Source: Sulfobacillus thermosulfidooxidans (lineage in GTDB: Bacteria; Bacillota; Sulfobacillia; Sulfobacillales; Sulfobacillaceae). Taken from it: a stretch of DNA of 64,000 nucleotides. Shown here piece after piece: positions 42,875 through 52,358 of the stretch (within the stretch, counting starts at the first letter, position 1; each line of letters begins with the position of its first letter). Below the pieces are notes generated by a model. That model was not told the DNA's origin. It saw nothing but the letters and a program-made list of their open reading frames with translations, and searched no databases. The translations under genes were made by a program, and so were the position numbers. The DNA lies in contig NZ_LGRO01000002.1 in assembly GCF_001280565.1 (NCBI RefSeq), positions 186,001 to 250,000 on the forward strand, in the 5' to 3' direction.

Positions 42875-44524
42875 CTAAAATACGGGGCGCTCGCGCCACG
42901 TGCCAAATACCGTTTTCATCACCGCCACGATTTCTCCTTCGGTCGCCCCTTGTCGGACAGCTTCAATAATATGTGGCATGATTTCGCCATCAGGGGTCAG
43001 ACAGGCCTGTTGTAACGCTTGTAAGGCCTCTCTGACGGCAGAATCCTGCCGATTTTTCCGCCAAGCTGCTAGGGATTCGACCTGATCTTGCTCAACTGTT
43101 GGATCGATTCGAAGCAGCGGAATCGATTCCTCACTTGGCGGTTCCACAAAGGCATTGACCCCGACCAGGATTTGCTCATGGTTTTCTAATTCTTTTTGAT
43201 ATCGATAAGCAGCATCAGCAATCTCCCGTTGAAGATATCCGTTTTCGATACACTCCAGTACGCCGCCTTGTTCCTCAATGCGGGCAAAATATTCTTCAGC
43301 TTGCTGTTCCATTTGAGTCGTCAACGCTTCAACAAAATACGAACCCGCTAACGGATCAACGGTATTAGCTACTCCCGTCTCATACGCTAAAATCTGTTGC
43401 GTACGCAGTGCAATTTTCACAGCTTTTTCGGTGGGCAAGGAAAGCACTTCATCCATCGAGTTGGTGTGCAATGATTGGGTTCCACCCAGCACAGCAGCCA
43501 ACGCTTCATAGGCTGTTCGCACAATATTGTTTTCGGGTTGTTGAGCCGTGAGCGAACATCCGGCTGTTTGGGTATGAAAGCGCATCATCCACGATTTTGG
43601 ATTTTTGGCTCCATAAATTTCTTTCATGTGCCGAGCCCATATTCGCCGGGCGGCTCGAAATTTCGCAATTTCTTCAAAAAAGTCAATGTGGGCGTTGAAA
43701 AAGAATGATAATCGCGGCGCAAAAGCATCCACATCGAGTCCTGCCTTTATTCCCGCTTCGACATAAGCAAAACCATCGGCTAAGGTAAAAGCTAATTCCT
43801 GGGCTGCTGTGGAACCAGCCTCCCGGATATGGTATCCACTAATGCTAATCGAGTTCCATTGCGGAACATAGCGAGTGGCATACGCCATCATATCGACAAT
43901 TAAACGCATTGACGGCTTAGGCGGGAAAATCCATTCTTTCTGTGCAATGTATTCTTTGAGGATGTCGGCTTGTAGGGTCCCCCGTAACTGCGTCCAATCG
44001 ACGCCTTGCCGCTCCGCGGCAACCAGATACATAGCCCAAATGATGGGAGCTGGACCATTAATCGTCATCGAGGTCGAGACCTTATTCAAGGGAATGTCTT
44101 GAAAGAGGCGTTCCATATCTCCCACATGATCAATGGCAACACCCTCGCGGCCAACTTCCCCCAAGGAATGGGGATCATCGGAGTCATAACCCATGAGGGT
44201 TGGCATATCAAACGCGACCGAGAGTCCGGTTTGGCCTTGTTCCAGTAAATAACGAAAACGAGCATTGGTTTCCTTGGCCGTTCCAAAACCCGCAAATTGT
44301 CGCATCGTCCAATACCGTCCGCGATACATCGTCGTATGAATGCCGCGGGTAAAAGGATATTGGCCTGGAGATCCAATGAGATGTTGGGGCGGTAGATCAT
44401 CTGGAGTATACGTTTCTTTAATGGGAATTCCGGACAAGGTCCGAAACATGCGGTGCCCTTGGTAGGGATCTCCGCTAGGACCCGGCCTCAAGGCTTGAGA
44501 GTGATGAAAGGCTTCTATTGCCAT
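42875..44524 (-). CDS. icmA: Acyl-CoA mutase large subunit, isobutyryl-CoA mutase type
   Basis: A 549-residue TIM-barrel subunit without the C-terminal B12 domain, so a separate small subunit is needed; none is in the window. It matches the methylmalonyl-CoA mutase family ([38 protein letters not shown]). The two substrate-gating positions are Phe77 in TMRQFAGFG and Gln195 in YIAQKEW. As I recall, methylmalonyl-CoA mutases have Tyr and Arg there (89/207), isobutyryl-CoA mutases Phe and Gln (80/198). I therefore infer isobutyryl-CoA to n-butyryl-CoA activity. A branched-chain amino acid dehydrogenase lies upstream. Confidence 0.8.
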   Translation of the reverse strand: MAIEAFHHSQALRPGPSGDPYQGHRMFRTLSGIPIKETYTPDDLPPQHLIGSPGQYPFTRGIHTTMYRGRYWTMRQFAGFGTAKETNARFRYLLEQGQTGLSVAFDMPTLMGYDSDDPHSLGEVGREGVAIDHVGDMERLFQDIPLNKVSTSMTINGPAPIIWAMYLVAAERQGVDWTQLRGTLQADILKEYIAQKEWIFPPKPSMRLIVDMMAYATRYVPQWNSISISGYHIREAGSTAAQELAFTLADGFAYVEAGIKAGLDVDAFAPRLSFFFNAHIDFFEEIAKFRAARRIWARHMKEIYGAKNPKSWMMRFHTQTAGCSLTAQQPENNIVRTAYEALAAVLGGTQSLHTNSMDEVLSLPTEKAVKIALRTQQILAYETGVANTVDPLAGSYFVEALTTQMEQQAEEYFARIEEQGGVLECIENGYLQREIADAAYRYQKELENHEQILVGVNAFVEPPSEESIPLLRIDPTVEQDQVESLAAWRKNRQDSAVREALQALQQACLTPDGEIMPHIIEAVRQGATEGEIVAVMKTVFGTWRERPVF

Positions 44525-44626
44525 GCCTAAACTCCTTTCGGATGTGCCAAGTCAATCGCCAAGCATGGTCCTCATACTGTTCTTAATAGATCTATGTGCT
44601 TAATTACTGAGCATACTATAACACCA

Positions 44627-44650
44627 TATCATGAGCTTTTTTCCATGATA
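44627..44650. promoter_or_regulatory. TATCATG-N10-CATGATA inverted repeat upstream of the mutase gene
   Basis: Perfect 7-bp arms in the 210-bp gap between the dehydrogenase stop and the mutase start, about 105 bp upstream of the latter. It may be an operator or a weak hairpin; its T-rich loop (CTTTTTTC) gives no usable T-tract after the stem. Confidence 0.35.
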
Positions 44651-44734
44651 CACTGCGCCTCTTAAGCATTCAAGATATTAGCATTTTTCGCACTCGCGCC
44701 AACAATACTATCAATTCGCGGGGGATTGGGCTGC

Positions 44735-45814
44735 CTATTTTGAAAAATGTTCAGCGTAAATGCGGTGAATGCTATGGAGCATATTAATCCGTTCCTCCAC
44801 CATCTCCATGGCCACGGACACGGTGGAGCGCTGATCCTCGTCAGCACGTTGAAAGACAGATAGCAATAATTCATAAATGTTTTCCACCTGGTGACGCACC
44901 CGGTCTTCACGGTATCCGGTCAACTCATTAGCTACTTGAATAAGGCCTCCGGCATTCGCGATGAAATCAGGAGCATATAAAATCCCACGCTGGCGCAATA
45001 CCTCTCCCATCGACACATCTTCTAGCTGGTTATTGGCCGAACCCGCGATGATTTGACAGTCCAATTTATTAATCGTTTCATGATTCACGACATTTCCTAG
45101 GGCACAAGGTGCCAGAATATCACAATGGGTCTCTAAAATGGTCCAAGGGTCAGCCGGTTCAATATGTAATTCACTAGCCGCTTTGCCCACCACGTGCGGA
45201 TTAATATCGGCAGCAACAACATCGGCGCCTTCATCATGCGCATGCCGCGCTAATTGATATCCCACTTTCCCTAACCCTTGAATCGCAATACGTCGGCCTT
45301 TCAAAGACGGTGTGCCAAATCGGTAGGTCAGCGCGGCCTGAATGGCAGCAATTACCCCCACCGCCGTCATATCTCCTGTATCGCCAGAACCTCCATAGGC
45401 TTCAGGCAGTCCCACAATATAAGAGGTCTCTTTAGCACAATGTAGAAGATCTTGTTCATTTGTGCCAACATCTTCCCCCACTAAATAGCGGCCGCCTAAG
45501 GTGTTTAAAAATCGTCCAAATGCACGAAATAACGCCTCGGATTTGTCATTGGCCGGATCACCGATAATGACAGCTTTGCCTCCACCAAAATCCAATCCCG
45601 CGGCTGCCGCTTTATAGGTCATCCCTTCCGATAATCTTAAGGCATCTTCAATCGCTTGCTCTTCAGATGCATAGGGCAGCATACGGCAACCGCCTAATGC
45701 TGGCCCCAACGTCGTATTGTGGATGGCAATAATGGCTTTGAGTCCTGTTGCCTGGTCAAAATTAAAAATTAATTGTTCATGCCCATGCTTGGCCATTTCC
45801 TTGAAAATCTCCAT
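44735..45814 (-). CDS. Leucine/branched-chain amino acid dehydrogenase
   Basis: About 359 residues of the Glu/Leu/Phe/Val dehydrogenase family; it deaminates Leu, Val or Ile to 2-oxoacids with NAD. GPALGGCRMLPY, the catalytic Lys region MTYKAAAAGLDFGGGKAVI, the second-domain GLGKVGYQLA and APDFIANAGG are all present. I chose ATG 45814, preceded by AGGAGG. Adjacent to the ICM-like mutase, it could start valine breakdown to isobutyryl-CoA; no keto acid dehydrogenase is in the window. Confidence 0.94.
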   Translation of the reverse strand: MEIFKEMAKHGHEQLIFNFDQATGLKAIIAIHNTTLGPALGGCRMLPYASEEQAIEDALRLSEGMTYKAAAAGLDFGGGKAVIIGDPANDKSEALFRAFGRFLNTLGGRYLVGEDVGTNEQDLLHCAKETSYIVGLPEAYGGSGDTGDMTAVGVIAAIQAALTYRFGTPSLKGRRIAIQGLGKVGYQLARHAHDEGADVVAADINPHVVGKAASELHIEPADPWTILETHCDILAPCALGNVVNHETINKLDCQIIAGSANNQLEDVSMGEVLRQRGILYAPDFIANAGGLIQVANELTGYREDRVRHQVENIYELLLSVFQRADEDQRSTVSVAMEMVEERINMLHSIHRIYAEHFSK

Positions 45815-46016
45815 GGAATTCCTCCTATCCCTCATATCGTCATTCTAACCCTAGCTCCCCTTGCTATTATGCTGCCTAAGCTAGGAGCAGTTTGATACGA
45901 TATTACGCAAAACATTGGACAAGAAGTTGTTGACTATACCAAAATGTCATACCGTCACCTTGCTAGTTAGACTTTAACGACAATGGGAATCGTTTGCAAT
46001 GCGTGCCTCTTATCTT

Positions 46017-46889
46017 TTAGGATTTTGACCGAGTCGATGCGATTTCATCACCCGCCCAAATGACGCCATCAGTTCCCTCACCGGGCATCGTCGCCACAAA
46101 TCCTCCTTGCACGTGAAAACTGCCACCCGTGGACGGCCAATTTTTCAGGCGCTTTTCTTGCGTCGTGGGTCGTAAAACGGCCAATGGAGTTCTTTGAGCT
46201 CCCTGACCCATGGGATTATCTCGAAGGAGTTCGCGCACCAGATTCATATCTACATGGGCCGAGGCCGCCAGGACTTCTGCCCCAATATCATTCACATCAA
46301 CAATCGCCACTTGGGTGTGTAGCACTTTGGCCAATTTATCTGCCAGATTTTGTGCGTGCCGAGGAGCCAAGACAATATACTGGTTATAAGGGGGAATAGT
46401 GGTTGGTCCCGGGCCGTCTATCGATGCCACTTGGCGTCCAGCTACGCGATAGAAATCACCTGAACGTCCCAGTACGCGATCGCACGCTCCCACACCGGCT
46501 GCAACAAGAATGCGGGCCAAACCCACTTCACGAATAGCCATCTCCATGGTTTCTGGCCGCCGTAATCCTAAGCCATAACCTAATTGCCGCACATGACGCG
46601 ATAAAAACTTGGCGGTCCATCTCGGTTTGACATGGCTGAGCAATACGGCCCGTCCCTCAGCAATCGCCACAACTTTTTCACCAATCACAACAATATCTTT
46701 AGGCGTCACCTTGCCTTGAAAATAGGGGACCAACGTTTTCATCAAATCTTCGCCAGGTTTTACTAAGTGACTGCGTACGACATATCTTAAATAGCGTTGA
46801 TTGCCGATTTCTTTGACCGGTTTTTCAAGCCATGTCCCATTTCCCTCATCCGCAATGTCTGGTGTAAAAATAGGATGATCAGCCATCAT
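46017..46889 (-). CDS. CofE-like F420-0:gamma-glutamyl ligase family protein
   Basis: 290 residues. DIVVIGEKVVAIAEGR, RVLGRSGDFYRVAGRQVASIDGPGP and VDVNDIGAEVLAAS recall the F420-0:glutamate ligase fold. The protein stands alone: no cofC, cofD or F420-dependent enzyme is nearby, and it is close to the dehydrogenase gene. In Firmicutes such stand-alone members may act on another substrate. ATG 46889 has GGAGG 6 bp upstream. Confidence 0.75.
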   Translation of the reverse strand: MMADHPIFTPDIADEGNGTWLEKPVKEIGNQRYLRYVVRSHLVKPGEDLMKTLVPYFQGKVTPKDIVVIGEKVVAIAEGRAVLLSHVKPRWTAKFLSRHVRQLGYGLGLRRPETMEMAIREVGLARILVAAGVGACDRVLGRSGDFYRVAGRQVASIDGPGPTTIPPYNQYIVLAPRHAQNLADKLAKVLHTQVAIVDVNDIGAEVLAASAHVDMNLVRELLRDNPMGQGAQRTPLAVLRPTTQEKRLKNWPSTGGSFHVQGGFVATMPGEGTDGVIWAGDEIASTRSKS

Positions 46890-47121
46890 GTTTTCCCTCC
46901 ATCATCTCTTGTCATCCCCTAAGGTATGACGCCATCAAGAATCCAGACACTCGAGATTTCGGGTTAACTTTTACCATGGACACAAAATTTTGCCCTATAT
47001 CCCATTTCTATCCAAGGTTTGACAAGCAAAAAAGTATCCTGCGGCCAAAGCATCTTCATCGACAATCCCAGGGCTTTCACGCGCAAAAACCGGTGATGAG
47101 TATGACAAAACCAAAAACGAT

Positions 47122-47168
47122 GAAGGAAGAAAAAAAGAAAGATAAGGAAGAAAGGAAGAAAGAAAGGA
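47122..47168 (+). repeat. 47-nt polypurine tract in a 330-bp gap
   Basis: Between the CofE-like start and the aldolase terminator, the plus strand is all A/G from 47122 to 47168 except T47143 (GAAGG/AAAGGAAG units). ORFs there on both strands are low-complexity artefacts. The rest of the 46890-47219 gap contains nothing recognisable. Confidence 0.6.
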
Positions 47169-47219
47169 TAACAAGTTAAAATCCTGAGCGCTCTAAACAT
47201 AATGAGATTGTTCAGTAAA

Positions 47220-47249
47220 AAGAAGCTGGTCTAAAGCGACCAGCTTCTT
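47220..47249 (-). terminator. Terminator of the aldolase gene
   Basis: AAGAAGCTGGTC (47220-47231) and GACCAGCTTCTT (47238-47249) form a perfect 12-bp stem with a 6-nt loop. TTTT follows on the minus strand. Confidence 0.93.
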
Positions 47250-47258
47250 CCCAACCGC

Positions 47259-48164
47259 TTATCCTGGATAATTCGCCAATAATTGATGAATTTGTTCACT
47301 CAATGTCATGGCATCGTGGTAAGACTGCTGCCACACATTCCGGCCAAAAATTAAGCCGGTGGCTCCACATTCCATGCATAAGCGCGCTTTTTCTAGTGCG
47401 CTTTCTTGAGAACCTTTTTCGCCCCCTGCAAAAATGACGAGCGATTTACCAGCCGAACGAATGATCTGTTGAACGGCAGATTCCAATGTCCATTCTCGCT
47501 GGTAGGCTTTGGGTGCATGCGCTAAACGGGCGGGATCAATTTTAGGCACATTCAATTTGATTACATCGGCACCTAATTCTTGGGCCACGCGAGCGGCATA
47601 ATCGATAGCGTAAATGGAATCTCTCCCACCTTTTTGTTCAATAGCCGCTCCCCGAGGATAACTCCATACAACAACAGGCAGGCCGTAACGATCAGCATCT
47701 TCACGAACACGGCGAAATTGTTCAAAATCCTCATCTTGGCGGGGAGAGCCGACATACAAGGTGTACCCAACGGCATCGGCACCAAGTCGGACGGCATCTT
47801 CAACCGACGCATTTAAGGGAGAAATCGGTTCATCATCAGAGGGAATTTCGGTCTTTCCATTCAGTTTTAAGATCAGGGGCACTTGACCGGCATAATCCGC
47901 ATAATATTTTTCCGCCAATCCAATCTGACAGGCAATGGCAGAAAAATGACCATCTAACGCAATGCGAAATTGGAACGCAGGATCTTGACTTTCGGGGGCA
48001 TCCAAAAAATCACGGGGTCCGTGCTCTAACCCTTGATCGATGGGCAAAATCATCAATGTACCATTAGCTGGCCCCGCTCCATATAGCAGACGGTATAACC
48101 GTGCCTTCTTACCCGTACTCAAATTCAATTGATCGAGATGTGCACGAATTTCTTGCGTTGCCAT
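47259..48164 (-). CDS. Class I fructose-bisphosphate aldolase (DhnA/FbaB type)
   Basis: About 301 residues. The archaeal-type class I aldolase pattern is visible: ILPIDQGLEHGPRDF, GKSLVIFAGGEKGS, a Schiff-base Lys in ADVIKLNVPK, and WSYPRGAAI. It splits fructose 1,6-bisphosphate in glycolysis and gluconeogenesis. I chose ATG 48164, preceded by AAGGAG 6 bp upstream. A strong terminator follows. Confidence 0.92.
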   Translation of the reverse strand: MATQEIRAHLDQLNLSTGKKARLYRLLYGAGPANGTLMILPIDQGLEHGPRDFLDAPESQDPAFQFRIALDGHFSAIACQIGLAEKYYADYAGQVPLILKLNGKTEIPSDDEPISPLNASVEDAVRLGADAVGYTLYVGSPRQDEDFEQFRRVREDADRYGLPVVVWSYPRGAAIEQKGGRDSIYAIDYAARVAQELGADVIKLNVPKIDPARLAHAPKAYQREWTLESAVQQIIRSAGKSLVIFAGGEKGSQESALEKARLCMECGATGLIFGRNVWQQSYHDAMTLSEQIHQLLANYPG

Positions 48165-48443
48165 AATCGCTCCTTCATCCCTTTCCATTCGGCGAGATAC
48201 ATGCCTATTCTTCCCTAATCATACCAAAGCTGGTTGCTAAAGAGAATGTCACCGAAGGGAAGTTGCAGCCAACTCACGGCGCTTGTTGGGAAATTAACAT
48301 TTTTCCGGTAAGATAAAAACGGTCGTAGTGCCATAGGCGTATGATACAAGCCTCATCACAAAAACCGTCTACACAATCAACACAAACATCATGAGAACAC
48401 CAACAGATGCATCACGTCAATACACGCACAAGGAGGTTTTCAT

Positions 48444-50202
48444 ACGGATCAGCCACTTTCACATCTTCGCTATCAGATTTCCATGCCTGAACCACAAACC
48501 CACCGGTTTCACGTGCGAATTGAATGGACAGGAACAATACCTCAAAACATGACATGGGCTTTACCAGTTTGGACACCCGGGTCTTATCTCATCCGGGAAT
48601 TTTCTCGTCATATTGACCGCATTCACGCCTCCTCGGAGTCTGCCGAACTAGCCGTGCGTAAACTCGATAAGGCCACTTGGATCCACTTGGATCTTGGAGG
48701 ATCTAGACAATATTTCCACACTGATTTTGGAATATGACGTATTTGCATATGAACTTTCTGTGCGCACCAGCTATTTAGATAGCCAACGAGGATATTTCAA
48801 CGGGGCGAATGTCTTCTTGTACCCCGACACAGACATTGCCTATAACATAGAATTAGAGGTTATTCCCTATTCCCATTGGGATGTCGCCACGGCACTCACC
48901 CGTTTGAATAAGCCGGGATATCATTATGCTGTGCCCGATTATGACACTTTAGTAGACAGCCCGGTAGAATGTGGGGTGTTTCAACGGCGCTCTTTTGTTG
49001 TCGACAATGTAGAGCATGAACTGATTTTCACGGGATTTGATGATATTGACCTCAGTGATTTGCTCCGAGATCTTCCCCCCATTATTCAGTCGGCCAAAGA
49101 CATTTTTGGCACACCACTACCCTATAATCGCTATGTTTTTCTCGTTTACGGGAGTATAGAGAGCGGCGGAGGATTGGAACACAAAAATTCTGCCAGTATC
49201 ATTTTCGATCGCTTCATGCTCCATGACCCGAGCAAGTATCCACGCGTCTTAGCCTTATTTGCCCATGAATATTTTCATTTGTGGAATGTTAAGCGTCTTC
49301 ACCCAACAAACCTCGGGCCTTTTGATTATCAGCACGAAGTTTACACGCCCTTATTGTGGGTGCTAGAAGGATGGACTGACTATTACGCCTGGATTTTATT
49401 AGTTCGGTCCGGAGTCGTTGACGTCTTTACCGTTTTGGATCACTTTGCTGAGGCACTTCGCCTCCTCGATCTGGTACCAGGTCGCCATGTTCAAAGCCTG
49501 GTTGAGGCCTCTCAAGATACCTGGATAAAATTTTACCGGCCTGAGGGTAACACCCCCAATATCACCATCAGCTACTATCATAAAGGCGCTCTGGTGGCGT
49601 TGGCCTTGGATCTGGCCTTGCGCAAAGCCACAGGTGGCCGAGATAGTTTAGATACCGTACTCCGTTTCTTATGGATGAGTTATGGCGACCAAGGCTATCC
49701 CGAAACGGCCGTTGATGATGCTCTGGTTCGAGTGGGGGGACCTTTAATGCGCCAACGATTACAGCAGTGGGTCTATGGCACCGACGACATTCCCGCCGAA
49801 CTTTTCAATGTGGTCGGTCTTAAACTGCTCAAAGAATTTAAAGATGCCCATCAAAAAGTGCCCTACACGGGCATTATCACTGAAAAATCCGGCACCGACA
49901 CCGTAATCATTAAGCATGTACTCAAAGACAGCCCGGCGGAAAAGGCGGGATTAGCACCGGGTGATGAATGGATTGCATTAAATGGATATCGCGTACGTCA
50001 TGACAATCTTCCAGGACGCCTCGCCCAATATGCAGCAAACACGAGCATCCAAGTGACCGTATTTCGCCAACACCAACTACAAACCTATTCCTTAACGCTC
50101 GGCTCACCCCGTCCGGATGCCTGGCGTTTCATCACGGACCCCAACGCTCCCGAAGAGGCTCGCCAGCAATTCAGCCAGTGGCTGGGAGCCCCTTATCCCT
50201 AA
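48444..50202 (+). pseudogene. M61-family glycyl aminopeptidase, frameshifted and lacking a normal start
   Basis: Two frames together encode one M61 peptidase. The first (from 48444, ending TGA near 48737) has the N-terminal domain PVWTPGSYLIREFSRHIDRI. The second (open from 48694) has VFAYELSVRTSYLD, the zinc site HEYFHLWNVKRLHP, and a PDZ domain (about DSPAEKAGLAPGD). The break is a 10-bp tandem duplication at 48673-48692; removing one copy rejoins the frames exactly. AAGGAGG at 48431-48437 stands 7 bp before ACG, where homologues start, and the frame downstream reads LSHLRYQISMPEPQTH, typical of M61 N-termini. An ATG at 48483 could start a truncated product. The later frame is intact for about 500 codons, so decay is recent or reversible. 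Confidence 0.85.
48673..48692 (+). repeat. 10-bp tandem duplication breaking the M61 gene
   Basis: CCACTTGGAT occurs twice in direct tandem (48673-48682 and 48683-48692). Since 10 is not a multiple of three, it shifts the reading frame by one base. With one unit, the codons read straight from KLDKATWI to LEDLDN. Confidence 0.95.
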
Positions 50203-50224
50203 ACATCACGGCCTAGGGATTCGA

Positions 50225-51172
50225 CTAATGCGTTGAAAGGTAGCGACGCGCCGATTCCACGGCGGTCGCTGCCTCGCCAAATCCAGCGGATATTAACTTG
50301 ACTTTCCCGGGATAGCTGACAATATCGCCTGCCGCAAACACCCCGGCAAGATTTGTATGCATGGCCGAATTCACGGTAATCTCATTCCCGCTGAGTTCCA
50401 ATCCCCAATCTCGGAAAATGCCGGTGCCAGGAATTAATCCAATGGCGACAATAATCCGGTCTACCTCTAAATGCGTAATAGTTTGGGACTGATTATGCCG
50501 AATTTGAGCGCTTTCGATCCGGCCCTGTCCTTGCACAGACAATAATTCATGATGGGTTAACAACGTCACATTAGGAAGTTGAGAGAGTTTGCTCAAGCTA
50601 TCGACATGACATTGAAATTGGTCACGACGGTGAATCATCCACACTTTCTCAGCGAGAGGCGCGACGGCCATAGCCCAATCCGCAGCCGAATCTCCGCCTC
50701 CCACAATTAGGACGTTGTGATTGCGAAAATCTTCTAAATGTCGGACCGTGTAATACAACCCCTGCCCTTCGAATCGGTCAATCGCTGGATTGTTAAAACG
50801 CCTGGGCAGAAATTCACCAATCCCCGCGGTGATAATCACTGATTTTGCTGCGAAAGTGTCGTGATTTGTCTCAATCTCCCACAGTGTTCCTTGGCGTCTC
50901 AATCCCAGTGCTGTGGTTTGGGTATAAACTTGATGGGGATATTGATTGGCTTGTTCCAATAGACGGCTAATCAAGTCATGCCCACTGATTTGAGGAAAGC
51001 CGCCCACATCGTAAATGGGCTTTTCGGGGTATAAATGCTCTAATTGGCCGCCTAATTGCGGGAGGCGTTCAATCATGATGGTGTTCAAATGATGCAGTCC
51101 CGTAAGATATAAGCCGTACAGTCCGACTGGCCCACCGCCAATAATCAGCACATCGGCTCTATTTGTCTCCAT
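50225..51172 (-). CDS. Ferredoxin-NADP reductase, thioredoxin-reductase-like (YumC type)
   Basis: About 315 residues. FAD motif IIGGGPVGLYG at the N-terminus, NADPH motif VLIVGGGDSAADWA, and the C-terminal FAD motif GVFAAGDIVSYPGKVKLISAGFGEAA. The CxxC of true thioredoxin reductases is missing, as expected for this family. I chose ATG 51172, with GTGAGG 9 bp upstream; the longer frame runs into the divergent HD gene. Confidence 0.92.
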   Translation of the reverse strand: METNRADVLIIGGGPVGLYGLYLTGLHHLNTIMIERLPQLGGQLEHLYPEKPIYDVGGFPQISGHDLISRLLEQANQYPHQVYTQTTALGLRRQGTLWEIETNHDTFAAKSVIITAGIGEFLPRRFNNPAIDRFEGQGLYYTVRHLEDFRNHNVLIVGGGDSAADWAMAVAPLAEKVWMIHRRDQFQCHVDSLSKLSQLPNVTLLTHHELLSVQGQGRIESAQIRHNQSQTITHLEVDRIIVAIGLIPGTGIFRDWGLELSGNEITVNSAMHTNLAGVFAAGDIVSYPGKVKLISAGFGEAATAVESARRYLSTH

Positions 51173-51314
51173 AAGTGTTTTCCTCACCATGTTGGCTTTT
51201 TTAGGAACTCCGCACGGGAATTCGCCCTCAGTGTAACGAATTGATTTTCGCCTTGTCAAAATCACGATTTCGCGGTATTGTCGTCTGAAAAGTCCTACTT
51301 TCTGAGGTGGTAAC

Positions 51315-51890
51315 ATGTCCACAATGCTGTGGCCTGGTCGTGAACAGGCTTGGCAATTGCTTAATCGTTATACCAAAAATCCCTCTTTGATCAAGCATGC
51401 ATTGGCCGTTGAAGCCGTCATGCAGGCATTAGCGGAACGCTATGGGGAAGATCCTGACTTATACGCCCGAGTCGGCTTGCTCCATGACTTTGATTATGAA
51501 GCGTTTCCCGAAATTGGCGAACATACAATTCAAGGTGGACGAATTTTGACGGAAGAAGGTTTTCCCGACATTATTGTGGAGGCGATAAAGTCGCATGTCA
51601 ATGAAAACGGCATTCCCCGTGACACCTTATTAAAACGGGCGATTTATGCAGCGGATGAACTGACCGGATTCATCGTGGCCGCCACTTTGGTACGTCCTAA
51701 TAAAAGTTTAAGTGAGCTGACTCCCAAATCCGTTATCAAAAAACTCAAAGATAAAAGCTTTGCGAAGGGCGTCAATCGCAATGATGTCTATCAAGGAGCT
51801 GAAGGATTGGGAATTGACCTTGATGAGCTTATCCAATTTATCATCAACGCCTTAATCCCACATGCCGAAACATTAGGGCTAAATCCTTAA
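51315..51890 (+). CDS. HD-domain hydrolase
   Basis: 191 residues. The metal-binding pattern is visible: IKHALAVE, LLHDFDYEAFPE with the HD pair, EHTIQGG and a later SHVNENG. It resembles small HDIG phosphohydrolases acting on nucleotides. Substrate unknown. ATG 51315 has GAGGTGG just upstream. A terminator overlaps its stop. Confidence 0.88.
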   Translation: MSTMLWPGREQAWQLLNRYTKNPSLIKHALAVEAVMQALAERYGEDPDLYARVGLLHDFDYEAFPEIGEHTIQGGRILTEEGFPDIIVEAIKSHVNENGIPRDTLLKRAIYAADELTGFIVAATLVRPNKSLSELTPKSVIKKLKDKSFAKGVNRNDVYQGAEGLGIDLDELIQFIINALIPHAETLGLNP

Positions 51891-51920
51891 TCGCGACAGT
51901 ACATTCCCTGTCGCGATTAA
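51887..51920. terminator. Bidirectional terminator between the HD and DUF2203 genes
   Basis: TTAATCGCGACAG (51887-51899) and CTGTCGCGATTAA (51908-51920) form a perfect 13-bp stem with an 8-nt loop, overlapping the stop codons of both convergent genes. Confidence 0.8.
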
Positions 51921-52342
51921 GCATCTTGGCCCGAAGCAATGCCTGGAATGAGTTTACGTCCTGCATAACCTTCTTCGAGTCCGTGATAATATTTCACGGA
52001 CTCTTCATCAACGCGCCAGCATAAATACACGGGCTGTCCGTTAATTTCAGCAGGAAAATCCACTAGCCCAATTTCTACATCGGTAACCCGGCAGCCTAAT
52101 TGATTAATTGTCGCTAAGAGCTGATTGGCCTCAGCGACGACTTGGTCAAATTCCTTTTTCGCCAGTTGATAATCGCTTAGCATGATTAAATTTCCATCTT
52201 TACGATAGCCAACTTCGCGAATGTCCCGCATTTCTTCATACTTTTTTCGTGCCTGATCTTGGAGGGAACGCAGGCGGGTTAAATGCTCCCGGAGTGCGGG
52301 TAATAGTTGATTGGCTTCTTCAAGAGTAAATTGTCGTGTCAT
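51917..52342 (-). CDS. DUF2203 family protein
   Basis: 141 residues. FTLEEANQLLPALREHLTRL at the N-terminus begins a long coiled helix; the C-terminus has GLVDFPAEINGQPVYLCWR and the EGYAGRKLIP end characteristic of DUF2203. The function is unknown. ATG 52342 follows GGGAGG. It lies 16 bp after the adenosyltransferase gene, so they are likely co-transcribed. Confidence 0.85.
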   Translation of the reverse strand: MTRQFTLEEANQLLPALREHLTRLRSLQDQARKKYEEMRDIREVGYRKDGNLIMLSDYQLAKKEFDQVVAEANQLLATINQLGCRVTDVEIGLVDFPAEINGQPVYLCWRVDEESVKYYHGLEEGYAGRKLIPGIASGQDA

Positions 52343-52358
52343 GCATCCTCCCTCGCCT

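Noticed and set aside
42875-44524. Calling the mutase a plain methylmalonyl-CoA mutase
   Set aside because: Residues 77 and 195 are Phe and Gln, the isobutyryl-CoA pattern.
46964-47200. Two overlapping ORFs over the polypurine tract
   Set aside because: Their amino acid runs (Phe/Leu-rich on one strand, Lys/Glu-rich on the other) are the direct product of the low-complexity DNA.
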